Positions 1 to 8,012 of a stretch of DNA of 37,779 nucleotides are shown here, one piece after another. The position numbers and the translations under genes are program-made. The DNA lies in contig JAOAIL010000004.1 of assembly GCA_026414725.1 (NCBI GenBank), positions 43,857-81,635 on the forward strand, written 5' to 3'. A model generated the notes under the pieces. That model ran no database searches, was not told the origin of the DNA, and saw nothing but the letters and a program-made list of their open reading frames with translations. Origin of the DNA: a bacterium (GTDB taxonomy: Bacteria > Ratteibacteria > UBA8468 > B48-G9 > JAFGKM01). Every line of letters begins with the position of its first letter. Positions within the stretch are counted from its first letter, which is position 1.

Positions 1-625
1 AAAGTCCCGCAGTCCAGCCGGTGGCAGTCCCCTCCACATCTAACTTTCCATTAAGTTCCAGTGGCGGTACAGGCGGCATTACAGGGATAAGGTATTTCAT
101 ATTCAGTTTGCTGTTATATATATTGAGTCCGGCACCTGCAGATAAGGAAGGAGTAATTCTGTATGCAACTACAGGAGATATATTCATTGTATACATTGAT
201 GAGTAATAAGGGACTGAATACATCCAGTTTCTTACAGCGGACTTACTCCATTCAGTACTCTGTCCATAAGGGAATGTTATACCTAATCCGAATCGTAATG
301 GACTATTATTTCCGATGTCAGTTGAAAAAAATAGATAGGGTAGATAGGTAATAGATTCTTTCATATCTCCATCATAGGTAGTTGTTTTACATTCAGTTAC
401 AGGATAGAGTATAGCACTCCCGATTATGAATTGTTGTCCTTCTATCTGAATGAGTCCTGCAGGATTATGTGTAACTGCGGAAGCATCATCACACTGTGCA
501 ATAAAAGCACCTGCCTGTGAAAGTGCAGATGCCCCTTCAGGTGGATTTTTGAATGCCTGTGAAAATAGAGAAGAAGCAGTAAGAATTATAATACTGCAGA
601 AACAAACAATAGGTGTATTTTTCAT
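1..625 (-). CDS. FadL/OmpP1/TodX-family outer-membrane transport protein (5' part; runs off the left edge)
   Basis: The minus-strand reading frame opens at an ATG at 625-623 and stays open to position 1, giving 208 codons of a longer protein. A perfect Shine-Dalgarno (AAGGAGG, reading leftward from 637) sits five bases before the ATG. The first ~23 residues (MKNTPIVCFCSIIILTASSL...) look like a signal peptide. The mature start carries the family hallmark: AFKNPPEGASALSQAGAF, then DDASAVTHNPAGL. The Asn-Pro-Ala-Gly-Leu motif in the N-terminal plug region is typical of FadL/OmpP1/TodX channels for hydrophobic compounds. The following residues are rich in aromatic and alternating polar positions, as in a beta barrel. 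Family role (known): passive uptake of fatty acids or hydrocarbons across the outer membrane. The substrate here cannot be inferred. The gene is divergent from the radical SAM gene at 698. Confidence 0.85.
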   Translation of the reverse strand, partial: MKNTPIVCFCSIIILTASSLFSQAFKNPPEGASALSQAGAFIAQCDDASAVTHNPAGLIQIEGQQFIIGSAILYPVTECKTTTYDGDMKESITYLPYLFFSTDIGNNSPLRFGLGITFPYGQSTEWSKSAVRNWMYSVPYYSSMYTMNISPVVAYRITPSLSAGAGLNIYNSKLNMKYLIPVMPPVPPLELNGKLDVEGTATGWTAGL

Positions 626-643
626 TGTTTCCTCCTTCGTAAT

Positions 644-690
644 TTATTATAACATATATTTTGCAAATAGGTATTATAACATTGTATAAT
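644..690. promoter_or_regulatory. Divergent promoter region between the FadL gene and the radical SAM gene
   Basis: Only 72 bases separate the two divergent starts. On the minus strand there is an extended -10 element, TGTTATAAT (654-646), 20 bases before the FadL-type ATG. A second TGTTATAAT lies at 681-673. The two sit in an 11-base direct repeat, tattataacat, at 645-655 and 672-682. On the plus strand TTGCAA (661-666) and TATAAT (685-690) are 18 bases apart, which resembles a sigma-70-type promoter. The plus-strand -10 ends only seven bases before the ATG at 698, so its transcript would have almost no leader. These are sequence matches in A+T-rich DNA and not proof of activity. Confidence 0.5.
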
Positions 691-697
691 AAGTGAT

Positions 698-2335
698 ATG
701 ACTGGAAACTTCTTGCTCATTTCAGTTGCAGGACTTCCCAAGATATTGTCTGATTTTATACCTGATATAGGGCTTGGAGTTCTTGCATCATCGCTTATCA
801 ACGAAGGATGGAGGGTGAAAATTCTTGATTTTAACCAGCCCTCACTATTTTCAGAGGTATTTACGGATGAAATAAGCAGTTTCCTTGAAAGATTTTCCCA
901 TAAGGTATTTATTGAAGGGAAAAGCCCTTCTTTAATAGATATAGCAAAACTCAAACTTATAGATAAACGGTTAGAAAAAAATAAAGAAGTTTTTTCTGAA
1001 AAACTGCAGGGTTATATTGAAAACTTTGTTGAGAAAGAAAAGATTGATTGTGTGGGATTTAAACTCTGGGCTGGTGATGGTTTCAGATGGTCGCTCAATG
1101 CAGGAGGATACCTTAAGAAGAAGCATCCTGAATTAAAAATTATAGGAGGTGGACCACAGGTTGATATATTTGGAGAGGAGATTTATAAGGTTGGAGGGTT
1201 TTTTGATGCACTATGTTATGGTGAAGGGGAAGAAACAATTATCCATCTTGCTGATTATGTAGCAGGAAAAAAGAGAAGAGAAGATATCCCTAATATCATA
1301 TTTCGTAAAGAAGAAACATTGATAAAAACACCCAGAAAATTTATAGAAGACCTTGATAATCTTCCTATTGCTGTATATACACCGGATGTCTATATCAATA
1401 TAAATGAAAAACTAAAAATACTGGTTCTGGATGAAAGCAGGGGATGTCCTAACAGTTGTTTTTTCTGTATACATCCTGTAAAAAGTGGCAGGAGGAGAAC
1501 AAAAAGTCCTGAAAAGGTGATTTATGAAATTAAGGAATACAGAAAGAGATATGGGGTGTCTACTTTTAAGTATGCTGGTTCAAGTACACCAGGTAGTTTT
1601 ATAATGGATGTTGCAAAAAAAATTCTTGAAGATAAGATTGAGGTTAAATACACAAGTTTTGGACATTTAAATGAATTTGAGGTGGACTTTTCTATATTAA
1701 AAAATTCTGGTTGTGAATCCATATTCTTTGGACTTGAATCAGCGGATGAGAAGATTTTGAAAGAGGGTATGAATAAAGAGATAAATATAGATAAGGCAAA
1801 GAAGGTTCTTATAGAATGTAAGAGAGCAGGGATATTTACTGTGGTAAGTGTAATCTACCCAGCACCATTTGAGACAAGAGAAAGCAGAAAGAAAACGATG
1901 GAATTTATAAAAGAGGTTAGCCCTGACTCTGTTCTTGTACAATTTGCAGGAGTATATCCACAGACAGTATGGTTTAAATATCCTGAAAGGTTTAACTTTA
2001 TAATAGAAGATAAGGAAACATACTCTTTAAAAACTATGACATATAAGATAAAAAATTTATTTCCCCCTACATACTGGGAACCATTGCCCTATAGAATAAA
2101 TGGTATGTCTTTTAAGGACTATGCGAGAGAAACATTTATTTTTCAGAAGGAACTTCAGGAAGAGGGTATTGAAACATCCATATCGGATGAGGCATATCTG
2201 ATTTATAAAGTCAGTGGGTTCTCCACCCTCAGGGACTTTTTGAATACCAATAGATATTATTTCTATTCAGGAAATAGAAAAAAACTTGAGGAAGAGATAA
2301 TTTCTGTTAATAGTAGAATCACAAGGAAAGAATAA
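698..2335 (+). CDS. B12-binding-type radical SAM protein
   Basis: The 545-residue protein has an N-terminal region of about 190 residues that resembles the cobalamin-binding Rossmann fold (GLGVLASSLINEGWRVKILD, later IIGGGPQVDIFGEE and CYGEGEETI). The DxHxxG cobalamin signature is not visible, so actual B12 binding is open. The radical SAM core follows, with cluster cysteines C250-x3-C254-x2-C257 (RGCPNSCFFC) ligating a [4Fe-4S] cluster that cleaves S-adenosylmethionine. The stop codon overlaps the next start by one base (TAATG), so it is co-translated with the ketosynthase at 2335. That pairing suggests, but does not show, a role in modifying a lipid or polyketide-like product. There is no Shine-Dalgarno before the ATG, and a -10-like TATAAT ends seven bases upstream. 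The substrate is unknown. Confidence 0.85.
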   Translation: MTGNFLLISVAGLPKILSDFIPDIGLGVLASSLINEGWRVKILDFNQPSLFSEVFTDEISSFLERFSHKVFIEGKSPSLIDIAKLKLIDKRLEKNKEVFSEKLQGYIENFVEKEKIDCVGFKLWAGDGFRWSLNAGGYLKKKHPELKIIGGGPQVDIFGEEIYKVGGFFDALCYGEGEETIIHLADYVAGKKRREDIPNIIFRKEETLIKTPRKFIEDLDNLPIAVYTPDVYININEKLKILVLDESRGCPNSCFFCIHPVKSGRRRTKSPEKVIYEIKEYRKRYGVSTFKYAGSSTPGSFIMDVAKKILEDKIEVKYTSFGHLNEFEVDFSILKNSGCESIFFGLESADEKILKEGMNKEINIDKAKKVLIECKRAGIFTVVSVIYPAPFETRESRKKTMEFIKEVSPDSVLVQFAGVYPQTVWFKYPERFNFIIEDKETYSLKTMTYKIKNLFPPTYWEPLPYRINGMSFKDYARETFIFQKELQEEGIETSISDEAYLIYKVSGFSTLRDFLNTNRYYFYSGNRKKLEEEIISVNSRITRKE

Positions 2336-3561
2336 TGGGTAAACGAAGAGTTGTAATAACGGGTATAGGTGTGATTGCTCCGAACGGAATTGGGAAGGAT
2401 GATTTCTGGTATGCATTAAAGACAGGAAGGTGTGGCATAAAAAATATAAGTTTTTTTGATACAACAGATTTTCCTGTAAAAATTGCTGGAGAAGTGAGGG
2501 GTTTTATTCCAGAGGAGTTTGTGGAAAAGAAAAAGGCGAGAAAGATGGCAAGGTTTTCCCAGTTTGCAGTTGCCTGTTCAAAAATGGCTCTGGAGGATGC
2601 AAAGATAATTTCTAAAAATTGTTCAGGGCGTAAAATTGGTATAGTTATGGGTGTTGCAAGTACGGATATAAGAACAGTAGAACATCAATGTAAAGGACTT
2701 TATTTAAAAGGTAAAGAGAGAGTCCAAGCATTTGCTTCTGCTGTTGGATTACCAAATGCACCAGCAGGTGCAATAGCGGAAGTTTGTGGTATCAATAATT
2801 GTAATCTTACTGTTTCTACAGGTTGTGCTGCAGGTCTTGATGCTTTAGGTGTAGCATATCAATTAATAAAAGAAGGGAGTATAAATATTGCTTTATCAGG
2901 AGGTTCTGATAGTCCTGTCACTCCTGTTATGCTTGCTTGTTTAGAAGCCGCTGGAATGGTTACAAAAAGTATGGATCCTGTTAAGGCAAGTCGTCCTTTT
3001 GATAGATATAGGGATGGAGGAGTCCTTTCTGAAGGGGCAGCAGTTGTTATTATGGAAGAGTTGGAGAGTGCTTTATCAAGAGGTGCTAATATCTATGGAG
3101 AAATTGTAGGGTATGGGCAGAGTATAGAAAGTAAGGAGGAGATGATGGGAGCAGGTCTAAAGAGAGCGATAGAAAAATGTTTTTCTGAGGCAGATATCAG
3201 TCCTGATAAGGTGAGTTACATTTCTGCTCATGGCCCTTCTGATAGGATTTTAGACCTTTGTGAGACAAACGTGTTAAAAGATGTATTTGGTTCTTACATA
3301 TACAGGATTCCTGTAAGTTCAATCAAAGGACATATAGGCAATCCTTATTCTGCAGCAGGTGTGATGCAGGTGATATCTGTGTTAATGGGTATGAAGGAGG
3401 ATGTTGTGGTTCCGACAATAAACTATGAATTTCCAGACCCTGATTGTGACCTTGACTATGTTCCTAACTATCCGAGACAGAATGAGATAAATATTGCTCT
3501 GGTTAATTCGCATGGACTAGGGGGTAGTAGTTCATCACTTTTAATAAGGAAAGTTATATGA
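2335..3561 (+). CDS. Beta-ketoacyl synthase (FabF/KAS II-like)
   Basis: This 408-residue thiolase-fold enzyme has the usual length for FabF. It begins RRVVITGIGVIAPNGIG, typical of KAS II. The Cys-His-His triad is present: C164 in STGCAAGLDA, H299 in SAHGPSD and H333 in IKGHIGNPYSAAG. It would therefore catalyse decarboxylative Claisen condensation of an acyl thioester with malonyl-ACP in the cytoplasm. Around both histidines it departs from housekeeping FabF: HGTST is replaced by HGPSD, and the GHLLGAAG region has a two-residue insertion (GHIGNPYSAAG). No acyl carrier protein, ketoreductase or other fab gene is nearby. It overlaps the upstream radical SAM gene by one base and the downstream kinase by four (ATGA). 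I favour a specialised ketosynthase over the general fatty-acid elongation enzyme, with moderate confidence. Confidence 0.85.
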   Translation: MGKRRVVITGIGVIAPNGIGKDDFWYALKTGRCGIKNISFFDTTDFPVKIAGEVRGFIPEEFVEKKKARKMARFSQFAVACSKMALEDAKIISKNCSGRKIGIVMGVASTDIRTVEHQCKGLYLKGKERVQAFASAVGLPNAPAGAIAEVCGINNCNLTVSTGCAAGLDALGVAYQLIKEGSINIALSGGSDSPVTPVMLACLEAAGMVTKSMDPVKASRPFDRYRDGGVLSEGAAVVIMEELESALSRGANIYGEIVGYGQSIESKEEMMGAGLKRAIEKCFSEADISPDKVSYISAHGPSDRILDLCETNVLKDVFGSYIYRIPVSSIKGHIGNPYSAAGVMQVISVLMGMKEDVVVPTINYEFPDPDCDLDYVPNYPRQNEINIALVNSHGLGGSSSSLLIRKVI

Positions 3562-6047
3562 GTGTTATAACAATAATTTTAATTTTTACTCTATTACTCA
3601 ATGCTATGATTATGTATCTTGTATATAAGAGCAATCCAAAAAGATTGCCAAATAAAACTTTTGTTTTAGCGTGTGCAAATGTATGGCTATGGATTGCTTG
3701 TTTTTTATTTATTGTTAATGCTTCTTCAGTAAAATCTATAGAATCATGGGTGAAAGTTGCTTTTGCTTTGGGTAGTTTTATCCCTTTTACTTTTTTGATT
3801 TTTGTTGATTCTATAGTTGGTAATAAGAAATTTAGAAGAAAAGAATATTTAATGGTTATGTTTTTTTCAATAGCCGAATTTTTTCTTTCTTTTTCACCAA
3901 ATCTTTTTACTGGTTTTAAAAAACCAGCAAGTCCAATGCAAATGATTCCTGAAGCTACATATGGATGGCCATATCTTTTATGGTATTCCTTATTTTTCCT
4001 TGCTATAATATTTGACTTTATTATTTTGTCAAGAAGTATGAAAAACGAAAAAGGACTTAAGAAGGCAGAATTGCAGTATATATTATTTGGATGGTTCTTT
4101 GCTGCGATTTTTATTGTCTTTTCTATGGTTATTTTCCCTATAATTTTTAAAACATCTTTTTTAGTCCAGTTTACTCCTATATCAGTATTAATAATGAATG
4201 GTTTTATTGGTTATGGGATAGCAAGATACAAGATAATGGATGTTTCTGTACTGATGCAAAAAGTCCTTTCTTATTCTTTCCTTATCCTTTCTATCTTCTT
4301 GCTTTATAATCTCTCTCTTTTCTCTTTAAGATGGTTTTTACTTCCTCGTCTTCCAGAAGCATCTATTCTGCCTGATACACTTGCACTTCTTCTTATTGTT
4401 TTTATCTTTGAACCTGCAAGAAAGAGAATAAGCAATTTTGTCAATTTTAAAATTTTTAACCTTGAATATTCACCAGAGGATATCCTTAGAGGATTGGAAA
4501 AGGTTCTTTATACAGTGGGAGATATAAGAATATTTCTTGAAAGGTGTTTGAAGGTAGTTCTTGAAAGCACAGGCATAAAAGAAGGGAAGATATTTTTTAT
4601 TCCTGTAGAAGGGCACAGTAAAAATTTTGTTATTTCTATATCTTTACAGGGACAAATCACATCTGATATAGATATATATCCTGAAAAAATTGAACAGGTG
4701 ATGAGGATAAAAGCAATTCCACTTATAAAGGGAGAACTGGAACGGAAAATTCCAGAAGAGACAACTACTGCCATTATAGAAGAGATGAGAGAAATAAATG
4801 CAGAGATAGTGCTGCCTCTTTTAAGTGATGATAAACTTTTAGGAATTTTGTGTTTTGGGGAGAAGGTTTCAGGTAAATTTTTTTCTCCTGAGGATGAAGA
4901 GGTTTTTTCTCGTCTATCATATTATCTCTCATTAAAAATGCAAAACTTTCTTTTCTATCAAGAGATTGAGAGAGAAAGGATATATCAGGAGACACTTCTT
5001 GAAAATCTCCCTATAGGAGTTATAGGGACAGATGCAAGTGGTTATATCAATATCGTAAATAGAGAGGCAGAAAATATTACAGGACTTAATAAAAAAGATA
5101 TTGAGAGAAGATATTTCAGTGAGGTACTACCAGAAGAGATAAGAAAAATTCTTACTTATTCTATACAGAATAAAAAAGATGTAAGGTATCTACACTTTAA
5201 AATGAAGAAAGAAGGCAGGGATATATCTTTAAATGCTAATGCTTCTTTATTCTATGATAAAGATGGAGGACTTTTAGGTGCACAGATAATATTTTCAGAT
5301 GTCACACACTTGGAAGAATTGGAAGAGGGGATAAAAAGGGCAGAACGACTTGCATCTTTAGGTGTTATGGCAACAGGTATTGCCCACGAGATTAAAAATC
5401 CACTTGTCTCTATAAAAACCTTTGCACAACTTCTTCAGGAGAAGTATAATGATAGTGATTTTCGGGAACAATTTTCTTCTCTTGCTATAAAGGAAGTGGA
5501 CAGGATAAATGCACTGGTAGAAGACATCCTGATGTTTGCAAAACCGAGAGGTATTGTATGGGTAGATGTTGATATAAAGGAGTTAATAAGAGCAACGAAG
5601 GTTCTGCTTACTCCACAGTTCCCCGACAAAAAGATTGAGATAAAAGAGGACCTTTGTGATGAACCGGTTGTTATAAAGGGAGATGCTGATAGACTCAAAC
5701 AGGCATTGCTCAATTTATGTATTAACAGTGCCCAGGCGATAGATAAAGAAGGAACTATAAATATCAAGGTTAGTAAAGGATATGAAATAGTAAGGATAGA
5801 AATAAAAGATGATGGTTGTGGAATAAAAGAAGATATATTGAGTAAAATATTTGAACCATTTTTTACAACAAAGACACAAGGGACAGGTCTTGGACTTTCA
5901 ATTGTAGCGAGGATAATAGATGAACATAACGGAAATATCAAGATAGAAAGTATGGAAGGAAAAGGAACGACAGTATGTATCACTTTACCTGTTAGACAGA
6001 AGGAGAATGAAGGGGATGAATTATTTGCTTCTTATAACAGAAAATAA
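3558..6047 (+). CDS. Membrane sensor histidine kinase (7TM-GAF-PAS-HisKA-HATPase)
   Basis: The 829-residue protein starts with about seven hydrophobic helices (residues ~1-265), like the histidine-kinase N-terminal 7TM input module. A GAF-like region (~300-470) and a PAS domain (~480-590) follow. The transmitter is intact: H-box ATGIAHEIKNPLVS with H610, N-box LNLCINSAQAI, G1 box DDGCGI, F-box FEPFFTTK and G2 box GTGLGLS. It should autophosphorylate on H610 in response to a membrane or cytoplasmic signal. The overall architecture recalls PrsK-type kinases. It overlaps the ketosynthase by four bases (ATGA) and the next kinase-like gene by about 41 bases. The nearest response regulator is the HD-GYP protein at 8013, and the receiver of the 6007 gene is another possible target. 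Confidence 0.9.
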   Translation: MSVITIILIFTLLLNAMIMYLVYKSNPKRLPNKTFVLACANVWLWIACFLFIVNASSVKSIESWVKVAFALGSFIPFTFLIFVDSIVGNKKFRRKEYLMVMFFSIAEFFLSFSPNLFTGFKKPASPMQMIPEATYGWPYLLWYSLFFLAIIFDFIILSRSMKNEKGLKKAELQYILFGWFFAAIFIVFSMVIFPIIFKTSFLVQFTPISVLIMNGFIGYGIARYKIMDVSVLMQKVLSYSFLILSIFLLYNLSLFSLRWFLLPRLPEASILPDTLALLLIVFIFEPARKRISNFVNFKIFNLEYSPEDILRGLEKVLYTVGDIRIFLERCLKVVLESTGIKEGKIFFIPVEGHSKNFVISISLQGQITSDIDIYPEKIEQVMRIKAIPLIKGELERKIPEETTTAIIEEMREINAEIVLPLLSDDKLLGILCFGEKVSGKFFSPEDEEVFSRLSYYLSLKMQNFLFYQEIERERIYQETLLENLPIGVIGTDASGYINIVNREAENITGLNKKDIERRYFSEVLPEEIRKILTYSIQNKKDVRYLHFKMKKEGRDISLNANASLFYDKDGGLLGAQIIFSDVTHLEELEEGIKRAERLASLGVMATGIAHEIKNPLVSIKTFAQLLQEKYNDSDFREQFSSLAIKEVDRINALVEDILMFAKPRGIVWVDVDIKELIRATKVLLTPQFPDKKIEIKEDLCDEPVVIKGDADRLKQALLNLCINSAQAIDKEGTINIKVSKGYEIVRIEIKDDGCGIKEDILSKIFEPFFTTKTQGTGLGLSIVARIIDEHNGNIKIESMEGKGTTVCITLPVRQKENEGDELFASYNRK

Positions 6048-7968
6048 AACAATAGCAGTATCTCTGAAAGCGATATTTAAAGGGGATTATTTTATAGAGG
6101 ATATTACACCAGAGTATGCATTAAAGGTTATATCAGAAAGAAGACCATGTATTATTCTACTTGATTCTCAGTTTAACAAGGTAAACTCTCTGGAACTCCT
6201 TACGGAATTACTTTCCTATGACCCTACACTTACAATAGTGAAACTCGTTCCGTCTTTCGATAAAGTTGCTAAACAATCTCTTGAATTAGGTGCTTTTGAA
6301 GTATTAGAAAAGCCATTTGATACCGAGAGGATAAAACACATCATAAAAAGGGCAATGGAAAGAGAAAGGTTTATAGAAGCAAAGGAAAAGGATATAAAAA
6401 GAAAAGAAAAACGAGAACAACTGAAAGAAGAGATGTCTTCTGAACCGGAAAGAGAGACATTCTTTCAGTCGTTTCTGGAGATAGTGGCTGAGAATTTCTC
6501 GGATATTGACAGGACAGGTTTAGAGGTACTTAAAATAATAAAAAAGAGATTTCAGATTAGCAGAATGCTTATTCTTCTAAAGAAAGGAACATCTTTTGTT
6601 CCATCAGTGTCTCTCGGAATGGGAGATGTTTTTACAGGGTTAGAACTCAAACAGAACCATCCATTTATACTCTGGTTTCTCAATAAAAATCGTATTCTCA
6701 ATTTTGAATCTGAAAACGAGATACCTTTTGAGTGTAAGAGTTTTATGAATACCATTAACTGCCGGTTTGCTTTTCCATTAAAGACATTGAAGGGAGAACT
6801 TATAGGTGTCTTTTTTGCTGGAGATAAAGTAACCGGAGATGAAGTAACTTCTAAAGATATAAGCTCTTTAAGTATGATAATGGATTATCTGAGCACGGTT
6901 TTTGAAAATGCCTTTTTATATAAAGAGATATGTTTCCGTAAGGAATATCAGGAAGCGATATTTTATAACATTCCCACAGGTATTATTGCTGTTGATAAAA
7001 AGGGAAAGATAGTTGTGTTTAACCCATACGCAGAGGAGATTTTCAGGATAAAATTTGAAGAGGTGAAGAACGAACCGATAGAAAAAGTTGGTTCTCAGAT
7101 AGCGGACTTTATAAGAAGGGCATTGAATACAGGGGAGACGTTTAACAGGGTGGAGATTGAATATATACCTACAAGGGTTATATTAGGATTAAGTATAAAC
7201 ATTCTGAAAGAAGCAGATGGAGGTGTCAACGGAGCGGTTGCCATATTCCAAAATCTTACTGTTATTAAGGAGATGGAAAAGAAGGAGAGAGAAGCAGAGA
7301 GAGATAGATACTGGAGTTTGCTCGCTTCACGGTTATCCCATGAACTTAAAAATCCACTTGTTGCAATCAAGACATTCGCTCAGATGTTACCTGCAAAATA
7401 TGATGATGAGGAATTCAGAATTAAGTTTTCAGAAGTAGTGCAAACTGAGGTCCAAAGGATAAATGAAATAATAGAAAGGATAAATAAGATAGCAGATAAG
7501 ATGGAACTCAAAACAGTTTCTGTGGATGTTGTAGAACTTTTTAAGAAATGTGTGGATGAGATGAAAAGAAAGGATGGTATAAGATTCAGTTTTTCCGGTG
7601 ATGAGAAGGTTTTTATTCCGGCAGATGAGGATAAAATAAAAGAAGCAGTGAATTATATTATGGATTTTATATATGATGATACAGGGGGAGATGGGGCTGT
7701 ATTTATTAACTTTAAGAAAGATGGGGAAAATATAGAGATAGATATAATAGAAAAGGGTGGTAAAATAAATCTACAGAATGGAGATGAAATTTTTCTTCCT
7801 TTCAGTCCCTCGGTAAGAAGTAATGTTTCAATAGGCATTATGCTTTCAAGAAAGATATTTGAATCCCATGGTGGATGTTTTAGATGTAACCTGCATCCTG
7901 CAGGAAAGAATTTTATAATTACCCTTCCCATTAATATTCCTGCAAGAGAGAGGAATTTGGTTCTATAA
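6007..7968 (+). CDS. Receiver-GAF-PAS-histidine kinase-like protein with degenerate ATP-binding domain
   Basis: Domain order in 653 residues: receiver-like (1-115, D53 in ILLDSQF, K102 in LEKPFD, but the usual acidic pair replaced by ITEN), GAF-like (~150-300), PAS (~310-420), HisKA (~435-500) and a catalytic-domain remnant (~500-645). The H-box LSHELKNPLVAIKTFAQ is intact with H445. It is closely similar to the H-box of the neighbouring 829-residue kinase. In the ATPase part, the conserved N-box Asn aligns with a Phe (EAVNYIMDFIYDD), the DxGxG box reads EKGGK, and the glycine-rich G2 box reads SNVSIGIMLS. It is therefore probably not an active kinase, but could be phosphorylated in trans or act as a heterodimer partner. 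An ATG at 6016 may be the true start, because the AAGGAG at 6000-6005 is only one base from the first ATG. Confidence 0.8.
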   Translation: MKGMNYLLLITENKTIAVSLKAIFKGDYFIEDITPEYALKVISERRPCIILLDSQFNKVNSLELLTELLSYDPTLTIVKLVPSFDKVAKQSLELGAFEVLEKPFDTERIKHIIKRAMERERFIEAKEKDIKRKEKREQLKEEMSSEPERETFFQSFLEIVAENFSDIDRTGLEVLKIIKKRFQISRMLILLKKGTSFVPSVSLGMGDVFTGLELKQNHPFILWFLNKNRILNFESENEIPFECKSFMNTINCRFAFPLKTLKGELIGVFFAGDKVTGDEVTSKDISSLSMIMDYLSTVFENAFLYKEICFRKEYQEAIFYNIPTGIIAVDKKGKIVVFNPYAEEIFRIKFEEVKNEPIEKVGSQIADFIRRALNTGETFNRVEIEYIPTRVILGLSINILKEADGGVNGAVAIFQNLTVIKEMEKKEREAERDRYWSLLASRLSHELKNPLVAIKTFAQMLPAKYDDEEFRIKFSEVVQTEVQRINEIIERINKIADKMELKTVSVDVVELFKKCVDEMKRKDGIRFSFSGDEKVFIPADEDKIKEAVNYIMDFIYDDTGGDGAVFINFKKDGENIEIDIIEKGGKINLQNGDEIFLPFSPSVRSNVSIGIMLSRKIFESHGGCFRCNLHPAGKNFIITLPINIPARERNLVL

Positions 7969-8012
7969 GTATAAAGGTGTATAATAATTTTGTGAAAAAA
8001 CAGGAAGACGAA

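Noticed and set aside
450-689. A short plus-strand open frame opposite the FadL-type gene
   Set aside because: The minus strand here encodes a signal peptide and the NPAGL motif, and the plus-strand translation has no family resemblance.
5435-5983. A 182-codon open frame on the minus strand inside the histidine kinase gene
   Set aside because: It lies wholly opposite the conserved transmitter domain, has no recognisable motif and no separate ribosome site, so it is a shadow frame.
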